Positions 1-9,461 are shown, counted from the stretch's first letter. The stretch is DNA of 45,190 nucleotides from JABMRP01 sp964444795 (GCA_964444795.1 CAYUIQ010000040.1:1-45190); one strand, 5' to 3'. The notes: generated by a model not told the origin, from the sequence alone. Translations and numbers: made by a program.

Positions 1-155
1 ATTGCAGGCGATCTGGGGGCTCCCTGCTCGTTCCTCGCAGTCCGACCCCAGCCACCCCGATGCGGCAGTTATTTTCCGGTCGCCAGACCGTGGCCGAAGT
101 GGATTCCACCGTCTGGTGACGGTAGCTACGGGTGAATTTTCTCCCGCCGCCGGCA

Positions 156-2333
156 TCAATTCCGCGAGATCAGACCGAAATCCAGCCCGAGCACCCAGAC
201 CATCAGGCCCAGCAGGAAGAACAGTCCGACATAGGTCAGCGCAATCTGTACCCGCTCGCTCACCGGCTTGCCGCGGATCCCCTCGATGGTGAGGAAGACG
301 AAATGGCCGCCGTCCAACAGGGGGATAGGCAGGAAGTTGAGCACCGCCAGATTGGCGCTGAGCATGGTCAGAAAGATCAACAGTTGGGCCGTTCCCTCGG
401 TGGCGAATCGGTAGGCCACTTTGGCGATGGTCACCGGGCCACCAAATGCCTTGGGCGAAACCTGAGTGCCGATCTTCCGCAGGAAGCCAAACACCTGGCT
501 GACCGAACCGAGCGTCTCATCGTATCCCAACTTCAGCGCTTCGCCGAACGAGCCGGCCGTCTTGAGGAAAGACCTCGGTTCGAAGTTGAAACCGCGGTCC
601 GGGAAGCACCACTGCTGGGGATCCCCGCGGAACCACTGGTCGGACCCCTTGGCCAGAAGCGGCTCGTCGGTCAGTTCGAGGACGATCGGTTCGTCGCCGT
701 CCTCGATCTCCAACTCGATTTTACTGCCGTCGAGCGACAATTGAATCGCGTGGAAGAAGAAGGGCCAGTTCGATTTCTCCTCGCTGAATTCCAACTCCAG
801 CTTGGGTTGCTTCGCGTCGAGTTCCTTGAGCACTTCTTTATCGGGAGGAAGCAGCGTGGCCTTGACCAGGACGTTTCCCGGCTCGATCCCCGCCTCCGCC
901 GCGGGACTGTCCGGGATGACCGATCCCACCTTGTTGCCTACTTGATAGGTGATCCCCAGCGAGGGCACGGCCATGGGGCCGCCGTCGAACAGGGGCGTGT
1001 AGTTTCGATCGGTTTGGACCAGCCGGACGTCCTCCAGCGTGATATCCGTTTCCTCCCCGTCCTTCACGCGACGCGTTAGGGTGATCGAGATCGTTGCGTC
1101 GGGTTCTTCCTCGGAGAGGCATCGCAGCCGCTCGGCCAAAGTGATCGGGTCGCCGAGTTCTTTTCCATTGATCGACTTGATCACGTCACCCTCTTTGACT
1201 CCCCGCTTCTCTGCTTCCGAGCCGTCCTGGACGGCCGTGACCGGACCCATGGCCATCACCAGTCCCAAACGCCGCACGGCCTGCGGCTTCACTTCAATGG
1301 TTTCCGTCTTCTTATCAGCCCGCCGCTCGACGACCACTTGCACCGGTTGATTTCGATACTTGATCAGCAGAGCGTGGATCTGGGCGGAAGTGAGCTGGGT
1401 GGAAGCTCCGATTGTCTCTACCGCATTTTGTACTTTGGTTTCCTCGCCATCGACTAGAATGGCCACGACCTGATCGCCCCGCTCGAAGTCTGGCTTCGCC
1501 GCCCACGCCGGTGATCCGGCCCGCGTCGGGTCGTTCTTGCTTGCCAGTGTGGTTTGCCATGCGTTGACGATGCCGATGGTGGGGATCAGCCGGGTCTGAT
1601 CCGGATGAACGATTTTCGGCTCCAGCAGTTTTCCGTCTCGGCGGATCACCATCTCCACGCCGTTGTCGAGTTCACCCAGCGAAATATTGGCCTGCAAGTC
1701 GCGAAACTTCCGCGTCGATTGTCCGGCGATCTCGGGAATCTCGTCGTCCATTCTTATGTCGGCCCGAAAAGCCGCTTCACCCGGATGCACGTCTCCCACC
1801 GCACACTCGACCCAGCGCACCCCCATCGTGTACGCGATCACTGCCAGCACGAACGCGAAGATCACGTTCATGATCACGCCGGCGGAGATAATGGCCATGC
1901 GTTCGGGCACGGTTTGGGCAAGATAGCTGCGCGGGTCGTAAAGAGCGGCCTCCAATTCCTTCACGTCGCGGACCGGTTCTTCGGCCGGTTTTGGTGCCGC
2001 CGCTCCGTCGCCGGCTTCCCGCTGGGCTTTCGCCCGTTCCATTTCCTCCTTCAGCCGGCCCGGGTTGTCTTCCTGCCCGAGCATCTTCACGTATCCGCCC
2101 AGCGGCAGCACACCGATGCCGTACTCGGTTTCGCCCCAGGTAAACTTGCAGAATTTCCAGCCGTAGATGTCGAAGCCCAGGTAGAACTTCTCGCACTTCA
2201 CTCCGCAGAGCTTGGCCACGGCGAAGTGTCCCAGTTCGTGTACGAAAATAACCAAACCCAGGCCGACGGCTACCTTGAGAATCGCCAGCGCCAGTGCCCA
2301 GTTCGAAATGTCGGCAATCAAGAATAAACCCAA
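156..2333 (-). CDS. rseP: RseP-type site-2 intramembrane zinc metalloprotease
   Basis: M50 protease expected to cleave membrane-anchored regulators such as anti-sigma factors within the inner membrane. The zinc motif HELGH lies at residues 32-36 inside the first hydrophobic segment, and the third-ligand region NFLPIPLLDGGH lies near the C-terminus beside further membrane segments. The region between them carries PDZ-like stretches (GSEAEKRGVKEGDVIKSING and GSVIPDSPAAEAGIEPGNVL). At about 725 residues it is much longer than the 450-residue E. coli protein; the extra length is mostly in the periplasmic middle part, which is common in planctomycete homologues. No ATG precedes the catalytic helix. 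I chose the TTG at 2333 because AGGAGGT lies about 7 nt upstream; an in-frame TTG at 2357 is the alternative. The start overlaps the 3' end of dxr by 16 nt, so the two are probably translationally coupled. The family call is secure, the exact start less so. Confidence 0.93.
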   Translation of the reverse strand: MGLFLIADISNWALALAILKVAVGLGLVIFVHELGHFAVAKLCGVKCEKFYLGFDIYGWKFCKFTWGETEYGIGVLPLGGYVKMLGQEDNPGRLKEEMERAKAQREAGDGAAAPKPAEEPVRDVKELEAALYDPRSYLAQTVPERMAIISAGVIMNVIFAFVLAVIAYTMGVRWVECAVGDVHPGEAAFRADIRMDDEIPEIAGQSTRKFRDLQANISLGELDNGVEMVIRRDGKLLEPKIVHPDQTRLIPTIGIVNAWQTTLASKNDPTRAGSPAWAAKPDFERGDQVVAILVDGEETKVQNAVETIGASTQLTSAQIHALLIKYRNQPVQVVVERRADKKTETIEVKPQAVRRLGLVMAMGPVTAVQDGSEAEKRGVKEGDVIKSINGKELGDPITLAERLRCLSEEEPDATISITLTRRVKDGEETDITLEDVRLVQTDRNYTPLFDGGPMAVPSLGITYQVGNKVGSVIPDSPAAEAGIEPGNVLVKATLLPPDKEVLKELDAKQPKLELEFSEEKSNWPFFFHAIQLSLDGSKIELEIEDGDEPIVLELTDEPLLAKGSDQWFRGDPQQWCFPDRGFNFEPRSFLKTAGSFGEALKLGYDETLGSVSQVFGFLRKIGTQVSPKAFGGPVTIAKVAYRFATEGTAQLLIFLTMLSANLAVLNFLPIPLLDGGHFVFLTIEGIRGKPVSERVQIALTYVGLFFLLGLMVWVLGLDFGLISRN

Positions 2334-3481
2334 CGTGCTACCTCCTGACGAGCCCAACGATCCGCACCGAGCAGTTGCTCCAGCGTCGGGTTGGGGTCAA
2401 AATTGTGATGTTCCAGCACGGCGCGGCACGCCGGCACTATCTGATGAAATCGTAGGTTACCGTCCAGGAACCGGGTAACGGCCGCCTCGTTGGCCCCGTT
2501 AAGCACGGCACCCGACGTACCCCCAGATCGGGCTACTTCCAGTCCCAGTTCCAGTGCTCCGAACCGTTTGAAATCGGGGGGTTCGAACTCCAGATGCATC
2601 GCCCGGCTCCAATCGAGCTTCTCGGCCACTCCAACAGATCGTTCGGGAAAGGTCAATGCATATTGGATGGGGAGCTTCATATCGGGGGGGCTCAGTTGAG
2701 CGATCGTCGAACCATCGACGTATTCCACGAACGAATGAACGATCGACTGCGGGTGGATCACCACGCCGATCTGCTCGGGAGCCAAGCCGAAGAGCCACCT
2801 CGCCTCGATAATCTCCAGCGCCTTGTTCATCATGGTGGCCGAATCGACGGTAATTTTTCGGCCCATTTCCCAGGTCGGATGGGCCAGTGCTTCGGCCACG
2901 GTCACACGGGTCAGTTGCTCGTCCGTGTAGGTACGGAACGGCCCCCCGCTGGCGGTCAATACAACCCGCTTCACTTCCCCATGGCTGCCAGCCTGCATCG
3001 CCTGAAACACGGCGCTGTGTTCGCTGTCGACCGGGAGGATTTTCCCGCCCCGCTGGTCGGCCAGCCGCATAACCAGGGGGCCGGCTACCACCAGCGACTC
3101 CTTGTTGGCCAGGGCGACTGTTTTGCCCGCCTCCAGGGCGGCCCAAGTGCCTTCCAGCCCAGCAGAACCGACGATCGCCGAGACCACGACGTCGACCCCC
3201 GCATCGGCCGCGACCCGGGCCACGGCATCATTCCCCCCGAGTCGTTGGATGTCCTCCGGCAATGTCGACCAATCGTGACACGCGGCAACTTCCGGATCGG
3301 TCAGCACGATACACCGAGGACCGAACCGACGGGCCTGTTCGCACAGCAACTCAACGTTGCCGTGGGCCGAAAGGGCCACCGCGCGCAGACGCCCCCGCGA
3401 TGCGGCGATCACCTCCAGCGTGCTGCGACCGATGCTACCGGTCGAGCCCAAAACGGCCACGTTCCGAGGGTGAGTGGTCAT
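2318..3481 (-). CDS. dxr: 1-deoxy-D-xylulose 5-phosphate reductoisomerase
   Basis: Cytosolic NADPH-dependent enzyme of the MEP isoprenoid pathway that converts DXP to 2-C-methyl-D-erythritol 4-phosphate. The N-terminus has the nucleotide-binding motif VAVLGSTGSIGRSTLEVI. The metal/substrate loop LPVDSEHSAVFQ and the conserved stretches TASGGPFR, HPTWEMGRKITVDSATMMNK and HPQSIVHS are all present. The frame is open to 3532, but I placed the start at ATG 3481 (MTTHPRNVAVLGS), giving about 387 residues, the normal family length; the extra 17 upstream residues are not conserved-looking. It is the upstream gene of a two-gene minus-strand unit with rseP, a common neighbour pairing in bacteria. Confidence 0.96.
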   Translation of the reverse strand: MTTHPRNVAVLGSTGSIGRSTLEVIAASRGRLRAVALSAHGNVELLCEQARRFGPRCIVLTDPEVAACHDWSTLPEDIQRLGGNDAVARVAADAGVDVVVSAIVGSAGLEGTWAALEAGKTVALANKESLVVAGPLVMRLADQRGGKILPVDSEHSAVFQAMQAGSHGEVKRVVLTASGGPFRTYTDEQLTRVTVAEALAHPTWEMGRKITVDSATMMNKALEIIEARWLFGLAPEQIGVVIHPQSIVHSFVEYVDGSTIAQLSPPDMKLPIQYALTFPERSVGVAEKLDWSRAMHLEFEPPDFKRFGALELGLEVARSGGTSGAVLNGANEAAVTRFLDGNLRFHQIVPACRAVLEHHNFDPNPTLEQLLGADRWARQEVARWVYS

Positions 3482-3768
3482 TTGTGTGTGGGCCGGATTG
3501 GGGGAGGGGGCAACTCGGTAGGGGCCAGGCATTCACGACGAAGTCTCTCCCCCGGGAGAGGGTGTCCATCTCAACGGGCTCGCGCCTCGGCAAACTTCTC
3601 CTCGGCCGGGTCTCCGTAATGCCGGGCGCAAAAACCTATTCTATAAGGGGTTGCTGCCGACAACAAGGCAGTTTCTCCGAACCGGCGAAACGTTCATTGT
3701 GTGGGCTTGTCATAAGGCATACTATGGATGCAGGGAACGATCTTTGAGGTTCGTCGTAAGGAAAGCAG

Positions 3769-5853
3769 ATGGAAGATAAGAACAACCAGCCGTCCGATCC
3801 CCAGAACAAGGACGCGACCCCCGAGCGGCGCCCGCCCGCTTCCAGCGGCAATCTGCTTTGGATTCTGGTGGCCGTCGGCGTCGGCACATGGATCATGATG
3901 AGTTTGTTCGGCACCCCGGACGACAATAGCATTCCCTACTCCGAATTGCTCCGACTCGTTCGACAGGGAAGCCCCGAAAAGAACCCGGAGGCGCAGGTCA
4001 CGGTCACCCAGGGGCCGGAAGACAAGCAGGTGACCTACCGATACTCCAACCTCGAGGACCTCGTGATCGGCCCGCACGAGATAACCGGCAAAGTCACCAA
4101 AGAGCGGATCGTCGATTCGTCGGAAGAACCGGCCGAGCCGGAAGAGGGCGTTCGCTTCCGCACCGCTCGACTCGGGATGGAGGACCAAGAGGACGACAAC
4201 CGGCTGTTGAAGGACGCGATGGATGCGGGCTTCACCAATATTCGCGCCGAAGAAGCACCCAGCGGCCTGAGCCAATACATGCCGATGCTCGTTTTCACGG
4301 CCATCTTAGTCTTGTTCTTCGTCTTTATGATGCGGCGGTTGGGTGGTACGGGAGGCGCGATGGCCTTCGGCCGCAGCCGCGGCAAATTGCTGGCCCAGGA
4401 AGACATTGGCGAGACGTTCGACGACGTGGCGGGAATCGATGAAGCGGTCGACGAGCTGCGCGAGGTCGTCGAGTTTCTCGCAACACCCGAAAAGTACCGC
4501 CTCCTCGGCGGCCGGATTCCCAAGGGTGTCCTGTTGGTCGGCCCGCCGGGAACCGGGAAAACGCTCTTGGCCAAAGCTGTCGCCGGCGAGGCGGGCGTTC
4601 CCTTCTTCTCCATGTCGGGATCCGATTTCGTCGAGATGTTTGTCGGCGTGGGAGCCGCCCGAGTACGCGACATGTTCCAACAGGCGGAAGCCCGCGCCCC
4701 CTGTATCGTCTTTATCGACGAACTCGATGCCCTGGGAAAAACCCGGGGAAGCGGCATCGTCGGCGGACACGACGAACGCGAGCAGACGCTCAACGCTCTG
4801 TTGGTCGAAATGGACGGATTCAACTCCAACAACGGCGTGATCGTGATGGCCGCCAGCAATCGGCCCGAGACGCTCGACCCGGCCCTGTTGCGACCCGGAC
4901 GTTTCGACCGGCACGTGCTGGTCGACCGCCCCGACGTTCGCGGCCGGGAGAAGATCCTCGACGTCCATGCCAAGAGCGTGAAGATCGACGAGTCGGTCGA
5001 CCTCAAGGCGGTGGCCTCGATCACCTCGGGGTTCGTGGGCGCCGATCTGGCCAATCTGGTCAATGAAGCGGCCTTGCTGGCCGCCCGTGCCAACAAGGAG
5101 TCGGTCACCATGGCCGAGTTCACCGAAGGCGTCGAACGGGTGACCGCCGGGCTGGAGAAGAAGCAGCGGGTGATCCACGAGGACGAGAAGCAGCGCGTGG
5201 CCTATCACGAAAGCGCGCACGCCCTGGTCGCTTTCTGTCTGCCCAATACCGATCCCGTTCACAAAGTGTCGATCATACCCCGCGGTCTGGCCGCGTTGGG
5301 CTACACGATGCAACGGCCCGAGGGCGACCGCTACCTGATGACGCAAAGCGACCTGGAATCGCGCATTCAGGTGCTGCTGGCCGGCACGGTGGGCGAGGAA
5401 CTCATCTTCGACGACATCTCGACGGGTGCCCAAAACGATCTGGAACGGGCGAGCGAATTCGCCCGCCGCATGGTCATGGATTTCGGCATGAGCGGCTTGG
5501 GGAGAGTCTCCTTCCGTGCGGACAACCGCTCGCCCTTCCTCACCGAGGCCCCCGAACTTTCGCACCCGCGCCTGTACAGCGAACAGACGGCCCGGGAAAT
5601 CGACCAAGAAGTGCGGCGCATCGTCGAGCAAAGCATGGAGAAGGCCGGCGAGATACTCCGCACCCGGCGCCAAGCGTTGGAGGCGCTGGCCGACCGGTTG
5701 ATCGAGAAGGAGGTGATCGACACGGCCGAACTTCGCGAGGTGATGGAGGCCAACTCCCCAGGTCCCTCGATTGTCCCCGGCACGACCGACGTCGCCAAAC
5801 GCTCCTCGCCCAAGGAAACCGAAAAACCCGACGGCGAAGCCGGCACCGCGTGA
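3769..5853 (+). CDS. ftsH: ATP-dependent zinc metalloprotease FtsH
   Basis: Membrane-anchored AAA+ protease of 694 residues that degrades misfolded membrane and selected cytosolic proteins. Transmembrane segments are visible around residues 25-45 (NLLWILVAVGVGTWIMM) and 165-187 (MPMLVFTAILVLFFVFMM), with a periplasmic loop between. The AAA module has Walker A GPPGTGKT at about residues 257-264, Walker B IVFIDELDA, and the second region of homology NRPETLDPALLRPGRFDRH. The zinc site is HESAH near residue 480, with the downstream acidic ligand region TGAQNDLERAS. The usual motif is HEAGH; HESAH still fits HExxH. An AAGGA ribosome site lies 6 nt before the ATG. It stands alone, convergent with the receiver gene, and a palindromic repeat element begins 28 nt after its stop. 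Confidence 0.97.
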   Translation: MEDKNNQPSDPQNKDATPERRPPASSGNLLWILVAVGVGTWIMMSLFGTPDDNSIPYSELLRLVRQGSPEKNPEAQVTVTQGPEDKQVTYRYSNLEDLVIGPHEITGKVTKERIVDSSEEPAEPEEGVRFRTARLGMEDQEDDNRLLKDAMDAGFTNIRAEEAPSGLSQYMPMLVFTAILVLFFVFMMRRLGGTGGAMAFGRSRGKLLAQEDIGETFDDVAGIDEAVDELREVVEFLATPEKYRLLGGRIPKGVLLVGPPGTGKTLLAKAVAGEAGVPFFSMSGSDFVEMFVGVGAARVRDMFQQAEARAPCIVFIDELDALGKTRGSGIVGGHDEREQTLNALLVEMDGFNSNNGVIVMAASNRPETLDPALLRPGRFDRHVLVDRPDVRGREKILDVHAKSVKIDESVDLKAVASITSGFVGADLANLVNEAALLAARANKESVTMAEFTEGVERVTAGLEKKQRVIHEDEKQRVAYHESAHALVAFCLPNTDPVHKVSIIPRGLAALGYTMQRPEGDRYLMTQSDLESRIQVLLAGTVGEELIFDDISTGAQNDLERASEFARRMVMDFGMSGLGRVSFRADNRSPFLTEAPELSHPRLYSEQTAREIDQEVRRIVEQSMEKAGEILRTRRQALEALADRLIEKEVIDTAELREVMEANSPGPSIVPGTTDVAKRSSPKETEKPDGEAGTA

Positions 5854-5881
5854 CCCGGAAGCAACGCGTGGACAATGCCGT

Positions 5882-5965
5882 GTGCCACTGCTTGCCTGCA
5901 AGCAGTGCCGCGGAGTCGATCTCGAATCCCGGCAGAAAGCACTGCTTGCAAGCAAGCAGTGGCAC
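5882..5965. repeat. Palindromic repeat element A (GTGCCACTG family)
   Basis: An 84-bp element bounded by a perfect 14-bp inverted repeat, GTGCCACTGCTTGC (5882-5895) and GCAAGCAGTGGCAC (5952-5965). Each end is itself a hairpin with 10-bp perfect arms (5886-5895/5898-5907 and 5940-5949/5952-5961). The layout of two hairpins facing each other resembles a BIME made of two REP units. It lies 28 nt after the ftsH stop and could act as a bidirectional terminator between ftsH and the convergent receiver gene. The outer bases GTGCCACTG also open elements B and C. Confidence 0.75.
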
Positions 5966-6001
5966 GCGGTTCCGTCGGTGTCCCCTTTCCGCAACGGCCC
6001 G

Positions 6002-6403
6002 CTACACGTCCTCACTCGGCCGCCACTGGTACGTTCGGTAGAGTGCTTGATGCACAATGCCCGTGATCTGGCCGCGGGAGACGGGTTTGGAGAGGACGGA
6101 GAAGGCTTGGGCCAGCCGGGCTTGCTCGATGATGAAGTCGTCGAGCTGTGCCGAGAGAAGAATGCACGGCAGCAGGGCCTTCAACTGTTTCAGTTGCCGC
6201 AACGTCTCCAGGCCGGTCAACCGGGCCATGTGCATGTCCAGCAGGACCAGGTGGACTTCTTGCCGGCGAACGATCTCTAGTGCTTCTTCCCCGTCTTCGG
6301 CCAAAACGGTACGAAATCCCTGCGGCTCGAACACCGCCTGGAGCGTCTGCCGAAAACCACAGTCGTCGTCGGTAATGAGTAGGGACGGAGCTTCGATCAA
6401 CAT
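6002..6403 (-). CDS. Single-domain response regulator (CheY-like receiver)
   Basis: Stand-alone phosphoacceptor domain of about 133 residues with no output domain. The acidic pocket LLITDDDCGF, the phospho-acceptor Asp in HLVLLDMHMA and the conserved Lys in VLSKPVSRGQ are all visible. An in-frame GTG two codons upstream (6409) is possible, but ATG 6403 is preferred. No histidine kinase is adjacent, so its partner is encoded elsewhere. Such single-domain regulators act by protein-protein contact or as phosphorelay intermediates. It is convergent with ftsH and divergent from the sdh operon. Confidence 0.87.
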   Translation of the reverse strand: MLIEAPSLLITDDDCGFRQTLQAVFEPQGFRTVLAEDGEEALEIVRRQEVHLVLLDMHMARLTGLETLRQLKQLKALLPCILLSAQLDDFIIEQARLAQAFSVLSKPVSRGQITGIVHQALYRTYQWRPSEDV

Positions 6404-6756
6404 GCCCACAGTTCTCGCACGGCCAAAATTCCCAATTAGGGTCCACCAGCAAATTGTAGCAAGTTGGATGCCAAAGGGGATGGCGGCCTTGGCCAGTACC
6501 TTCCGTAGCAGCGGTAAATAGTGTCCATGTAATATCTTACATTATCAAGCGAATCCGTGCGACAGGAATCCTGGAGATTGCCGCCCTGAGATCTCGGGTG
6601 GCCCGGCCGCATCTGGCTGCCATTTCGGCAGCGCCGGGAAAAAAGGGCCCCTCACCTCCTCCCCCACTTGAGCGGACGACGCATGCCCGTATACTTGCGT
6701 TGTGGGGCTGGCGGCATATCGCCCAACTCCTCAGCCACAACCCCGTGGGGACTTCC
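6404..6756. other. Intergenic region between receiver gene and sdhC
   Basis: A 353-bp divergent spacer that should hold the promoters of both the receiver gene and the sdh operon. The plus-strand frame is open upstream of sdhC, but the residues do not look like an Sdh membrane anchor. The only notable site is the short palindrome ATGTAATATCTTACAT at 6527-6542. No convincing -35/-10 pair was found. Confidence 0.4.
6527..6542. promoter_or_regulatory. Candidate operator palindrome upstream of sdh
   Basis: ATGTAATATCTTACAT has perfect 6-bp arms around a 4-nt centre and lies in an AT-rich patch of an otherwise GC-rich spacer. Its form suits a dimeric regulator binding site, but no second copy was seen in the window and no regulator can be named. 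Confidence 0.25.
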
Positions 6757-7527
6757 ATGCTCGGCCGATACGAGTTCTTGTTGCGGCGTCTCCATTCCCT
6801 CACGGGTCTGGTTCCCATCGGCGGGTTCTTGGGCATCCATCTGGCCACCAACGCGAGCATTCTCGACGGAGCGGAGACCTTCGGGCGGCGGGTCGACCAG
6901 ATCCACAGCCTGGGGCCCTCCCAGTTGTTTGCCCTGGAGTGGTGCTTCATCTTCTTGCCCATTCTCTTCCACGGCCTGTTCGGCCTGGTCATCGTCAGCC
7001 GCGGACAGCGCAATCTGACCGCCTACCCCTACTCGGGCAACATTCGCTACACCCTGCAACGTGCGACGGGCGTCGTGGCTTTGCTGTTTATTCTGGCACA
7101 CGTCTTCCACATGCACGGTTGGATCCGGCTGGATTGGTGGATCGAGCACGTCGCTTATCCGTTTGGCGGAGCACAATTCGACCCCCACGATCCGCTCACC
7201 GCCGCCCGGGCCATTCAAGCCTCGCCGCTGGTACTCGTCGGCTATGCGGTGGGTATCCTGGCATGCGTATATCACCTAGCCAACGGGCTATGGACGATGA
7301 CCATCACCTGGGGCCTGTGTACCAGTCCCACCGCACAGCGCCGGGCAAACGTCCCCTGCATTGCCGTGGGTTTGCTTCTCGCGGCGGTCGGACTCGGGGC
7401 CCTGTATGGAATGCGGACGCAGAAACTGCCGACCGTACCCGAGCAATCAACCGACCAGGCCTATCCACTGGACGCCCCGCCCGCTTATAGTAGCCATGGA
7501 GCCATAGCATGTCGAAACAGCGCGTGA
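6757..7527 (+). CDS. sdhC: Succinate dehydrogenase cytochrome b558 subunit
   Basis: Membrane anchor that binds haem and passes electrons from the iron-sulfur subunit to quinone. It resembles the single-polypeptide, five-helix B. subtilis type. The start MLGRYEFLLRRLHSLTG is characteristic, and hydrophobic segments follow at LVPIGGFLGIHLA, CFIFLPILFHGLFGLVI, VVALLFILAHVFHMH, LVLVGYAVGILACVYHLANG and VGLLLAAVGLGALYG. Histidines inside the helices (GIHLAT, FHGLFG, AHVFHMH, YHLANG) are plausible haem ligands. The frame extends 53 codons further upstream, but ATG 6757 with GTGGGGA just before it gives a normal length of about 256 residues. Its end overlaps sdhA by 19 nt. No separate sdhD is present, as expected for this type. 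Confidence 0.92.
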   Translation: MLGRYEFLLRRLHSLTGLVPIGGFLGIHLATNASILDGAETFGRRVDQIHSLGPSQLFALEWCFIFLPILFHGLFGLVIVSRGQRNLTAYPYSGNIRYTLQRATGVVALLFILAHVFHMHGWIRLDWWIEHVAYPFGGAQFDPHDPLTAARAIQASPLVLVGYAVGILACVYHLANGLWTMTITWGLCTSPTAQRRANVPCIAVGLLLAAVGLGALYGMRTQKLPTVPEQSTDQAYPLDAPPAYSSHGAIACRNSA

Positions 7528-9461
7528 TGGTCATCGGCGGCGGTCTGGCCGGATTGGCGGCAACGATGAAGCTGGCCGAACTGGGGATCGACGTCGATCT
7601 GATGAGCCTCACGCCGGTCAAGCGATCCCACAGTTGCTGTGCCCAGGGCGGCATCAACAGCGTCAACCATCTCACCCGACAGTTGGGCGACACCGAGTGG
7701 AAACACTTCGACGACACGGTCTACGGCGGCGATTTCCTCCAGCACCAGCCGCCGGTCAAGGAATTGACCGAGTGGGCACCGCGGATCATCGACCTGATGG
7801 ATCGGCTCGGCGTGACCTTCAATCGTACGCCCGAGGGAATGCGCGATCACCGGCGCTTCGGCGGGACCCTGTACCAGCGGACGGCGTTTGCCGGGGCCAC
7901 CACCGGCCAGCAACTCCTCTACGCGCTGGACGAACAGGTTCGCCGTTGGGAAGTGGCCGGCCACGTGCGGAAGTTCGAGTCCTGGGACTATCTCGGCCCC
8001 GTGCTCGACGCCCACGGCCGTTGCCGTGGGTGTGTGGCCCAAAATCTCCTGGGCATGGAGATCCGCGCATTTCCGGCCGACGCGGTGGTTGTTGCGTCGG
8101 GTGGGTGCGGGTTGATCTTCGGGCGCTCGACGATGTCGATGGTCTGCACGGGCAGCGCCGCCGGGCGGACCTTTGCGGCAGGTGCCCGATATGCCAACGG
8201 CGAGTTCATCCAGGTACACCCGACGGCCATCCCCGGTGCCGATAAGCTGCGTCTGATGAGCGAAAGCGCCCGGGGCGAAGGCGGCCGGGTTTGGGTGCCC
8301 CGCACACCGCAAGACCCGCGATCCCCCGCCGAGATCCCCGAATCCGAGCGATATTACTTCCTCGAAGACCGCTACCCCAAGTACGGCAATCTGGTTCCCC
8401 GCGACATCGCCACCCGCGAGATCTTCAACCTCTGTGTACACGAAGGCCTGAGCATCGAGCCGGACCGGATGTGCGTCTACCTCGACGTTTCCCATTTGCC
8501 CGAGGAGCTGTTGGATCGCAAGTTGGGCGGCATTCTTGAGATCTACGAGAAATTCCAGGGTATCGACCCGCGACGGGCGGCGATGAAGATCTTCCCCGCC
8601 GTGCATTATTCGATGGGCGGACTCTGGTGCGACTACCAGCGCACGGCCGACGGCGGGCTGGAAATCGGCTCGCCACGCAACCAGCAGACCAATATCCCGG
8701 GGCTGTTTGCCATCGGAGAATGCGACTATCAGTATCACGGGGCCAACCGGCTGGGCGCCAATTCGCTGGTGGCTTGTATCTTCAGCGGTCTGATCGTGGC
8801 GCCGGGTATCGCCAACCATTTGGAGTCGCTCTCCGACGGCACGGCGGCCGAGCAGCCGGCGGCGCTTTTCGATGGGGCGCGCGACCGTCATCAGGCGGCG
8901 ACCGACGAACTGTTGTCGCGCAGCGATGGTCGAGAGAATGCCTACACGCTGCACGAAGAATTGGGGCGTGTGATGACCGAGGCCGCCACCGTGGTGCGCC
9001 ATAACCGCGACTTGGAAGAAGCCTACGCGACGGTTTGCTCGATCGAGGAGCGCCTGCCGCGGTGCGGACTTGCCGACGGCGGCCAGTGGACCAATCAAAA
9101 CCTCACCTTCACCCGGGCGCTGGGCGACATGTTCCCCATGGCCAAGACGATCCTCAAGGGTGCGCTGGCACGGGATGAATGTCGTGGGTCGCACTACAAG
9201 CCCGAGTTTGCCATGCCCGCGGTCGACGCCGATGAACCACTCCAGCGGCGCCGGCAGGCCGAGGCCTGGTGCGATCGGTTCGAGGCGAACAACCGGCGGT
9301 GGCTGAAGTCGACGATTGCGGTTTTGGATTCCGGGGGCGAGCCGGAGCTTTCGTACGAGGAGGTCGATACGTCGTTGATCCCGCCCCGCCCCCGTTTGTA
9401 CGGCGTCGTCGGCGGGGAGGAGATCGAAGAAGTCTGGAAACAACGTCAGGTGCAACCATGA
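7509..9461 (+). CDS. sdhA: Succinate dehydrogenase flavoprotein subunit
   Basis: FAD-containing catalytic subunit oxidising succinate to fumarate, 650 residues. The dinucleotide-binding start VMVIGGGLAGLAATMKLAELG is followed by RSHSCCAQGGINSVNH, where the His should carry covalent FAD. Further conserved blocks are HPTAIPG, ESARGEGGRVWVP, HYSMGGLW and IPGLFAIGECDYQYHGANRLGANSL, and the C-terminal helical domain ends with RTKD-like acidic and arginine-rich stretches. Its sequence style is that of the B. subtilis/epsilon-type enzyme. It starts within the end of sdhC, and its stop overlaps the sdhB start as ATGA, pointing to one transcript with coupled translation. Confidence 0.97.
   Translation: MSKQRVMVIGGGLAGLAATMKLAELGIDVDLMSLTPVKRSHSCCAQGGINSVNHLTRQLGDTEWKHFDDTVYGGDFLQHQPPVKELTEWAPRIIDLMDRLGVTFNRTPEGMRDHRRFGGTLYQRTAFAGATTGQQLLYALDEQVRRWEVAGHVRKFESWDYLGPVLDAHGRCRGCVAQNLLGMEIRAFPADAVVVASGGCGLIFGRSTMSMVCTGSAAGRTFAAGARYANGEFIQVHPTAIPGADKLRLMSESARGEGGRVWVPRTPQDPRSPAEIPESERYYFLEDRYPKYGNLVPRDIATREIFNLCVHEGLSIEPDRMCVYLDVSHLPEELLDRKLGGILEIYEKFQGIDPRRAAMKIFPAVHYSMGGLWCDYQRTADGGLEIGSPRNQQTNIPGLFAIGECDYQYHGANRLGANSLVACIFSGLIVAPGIANHLESLSDGTAAEQPAALFDGARDRHQAATDELLSRSDGRENAYTLHEELGRVMTEAATVVRHNRDLEEAYATVCSIEERLPRCGLADGGQWTNQNLTFTRALGDMFPMAKTILKGALARDECRGSHYKPEFAMPAVDADEPLQRRRQAEAWCDRFEANNRRWLKSTIAVLDSGGEPELSYEEVDTSLIPPRPRLYGVVGGEEIEEVWKQRQVQP

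Noticed and set aside
132..1079. Long plus-strand open frame opposite rseP
   Set aside because: It lies fully antisense to the well-supported protease gene, has shadow-type composition rich in Arg, Gln and Gly, and shows no motif.
3546..3567. CTCTCCCCCGGGAGAGG hairpin as a dxr-associated terminator
   Set aside because: It lies upstream of the dxr start with no gene ending at it and no T-run; probably another dispersed hairpin.
3640..3768. Sigma-70 promoter upstream of ftsH (TTGTGT with TACTAT at 17 nt)
   Set aside because: Only 3 of 6 and 4 of 6 consensus matches; not better than chance in this sequence.
5882..5965. CRISPR-like repeats at the CACTGCTTGC hairpins
   Set aside because: Only two units in inverted, not direct, orientation, and no regular spacers.
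4306..6057. 583-codon minus-strand frame opposite ftsH
   Set aside because: A mirror frame produced by high GC at third positions of ftsH; His/Gly/Asp-rich with no recognisable domain.
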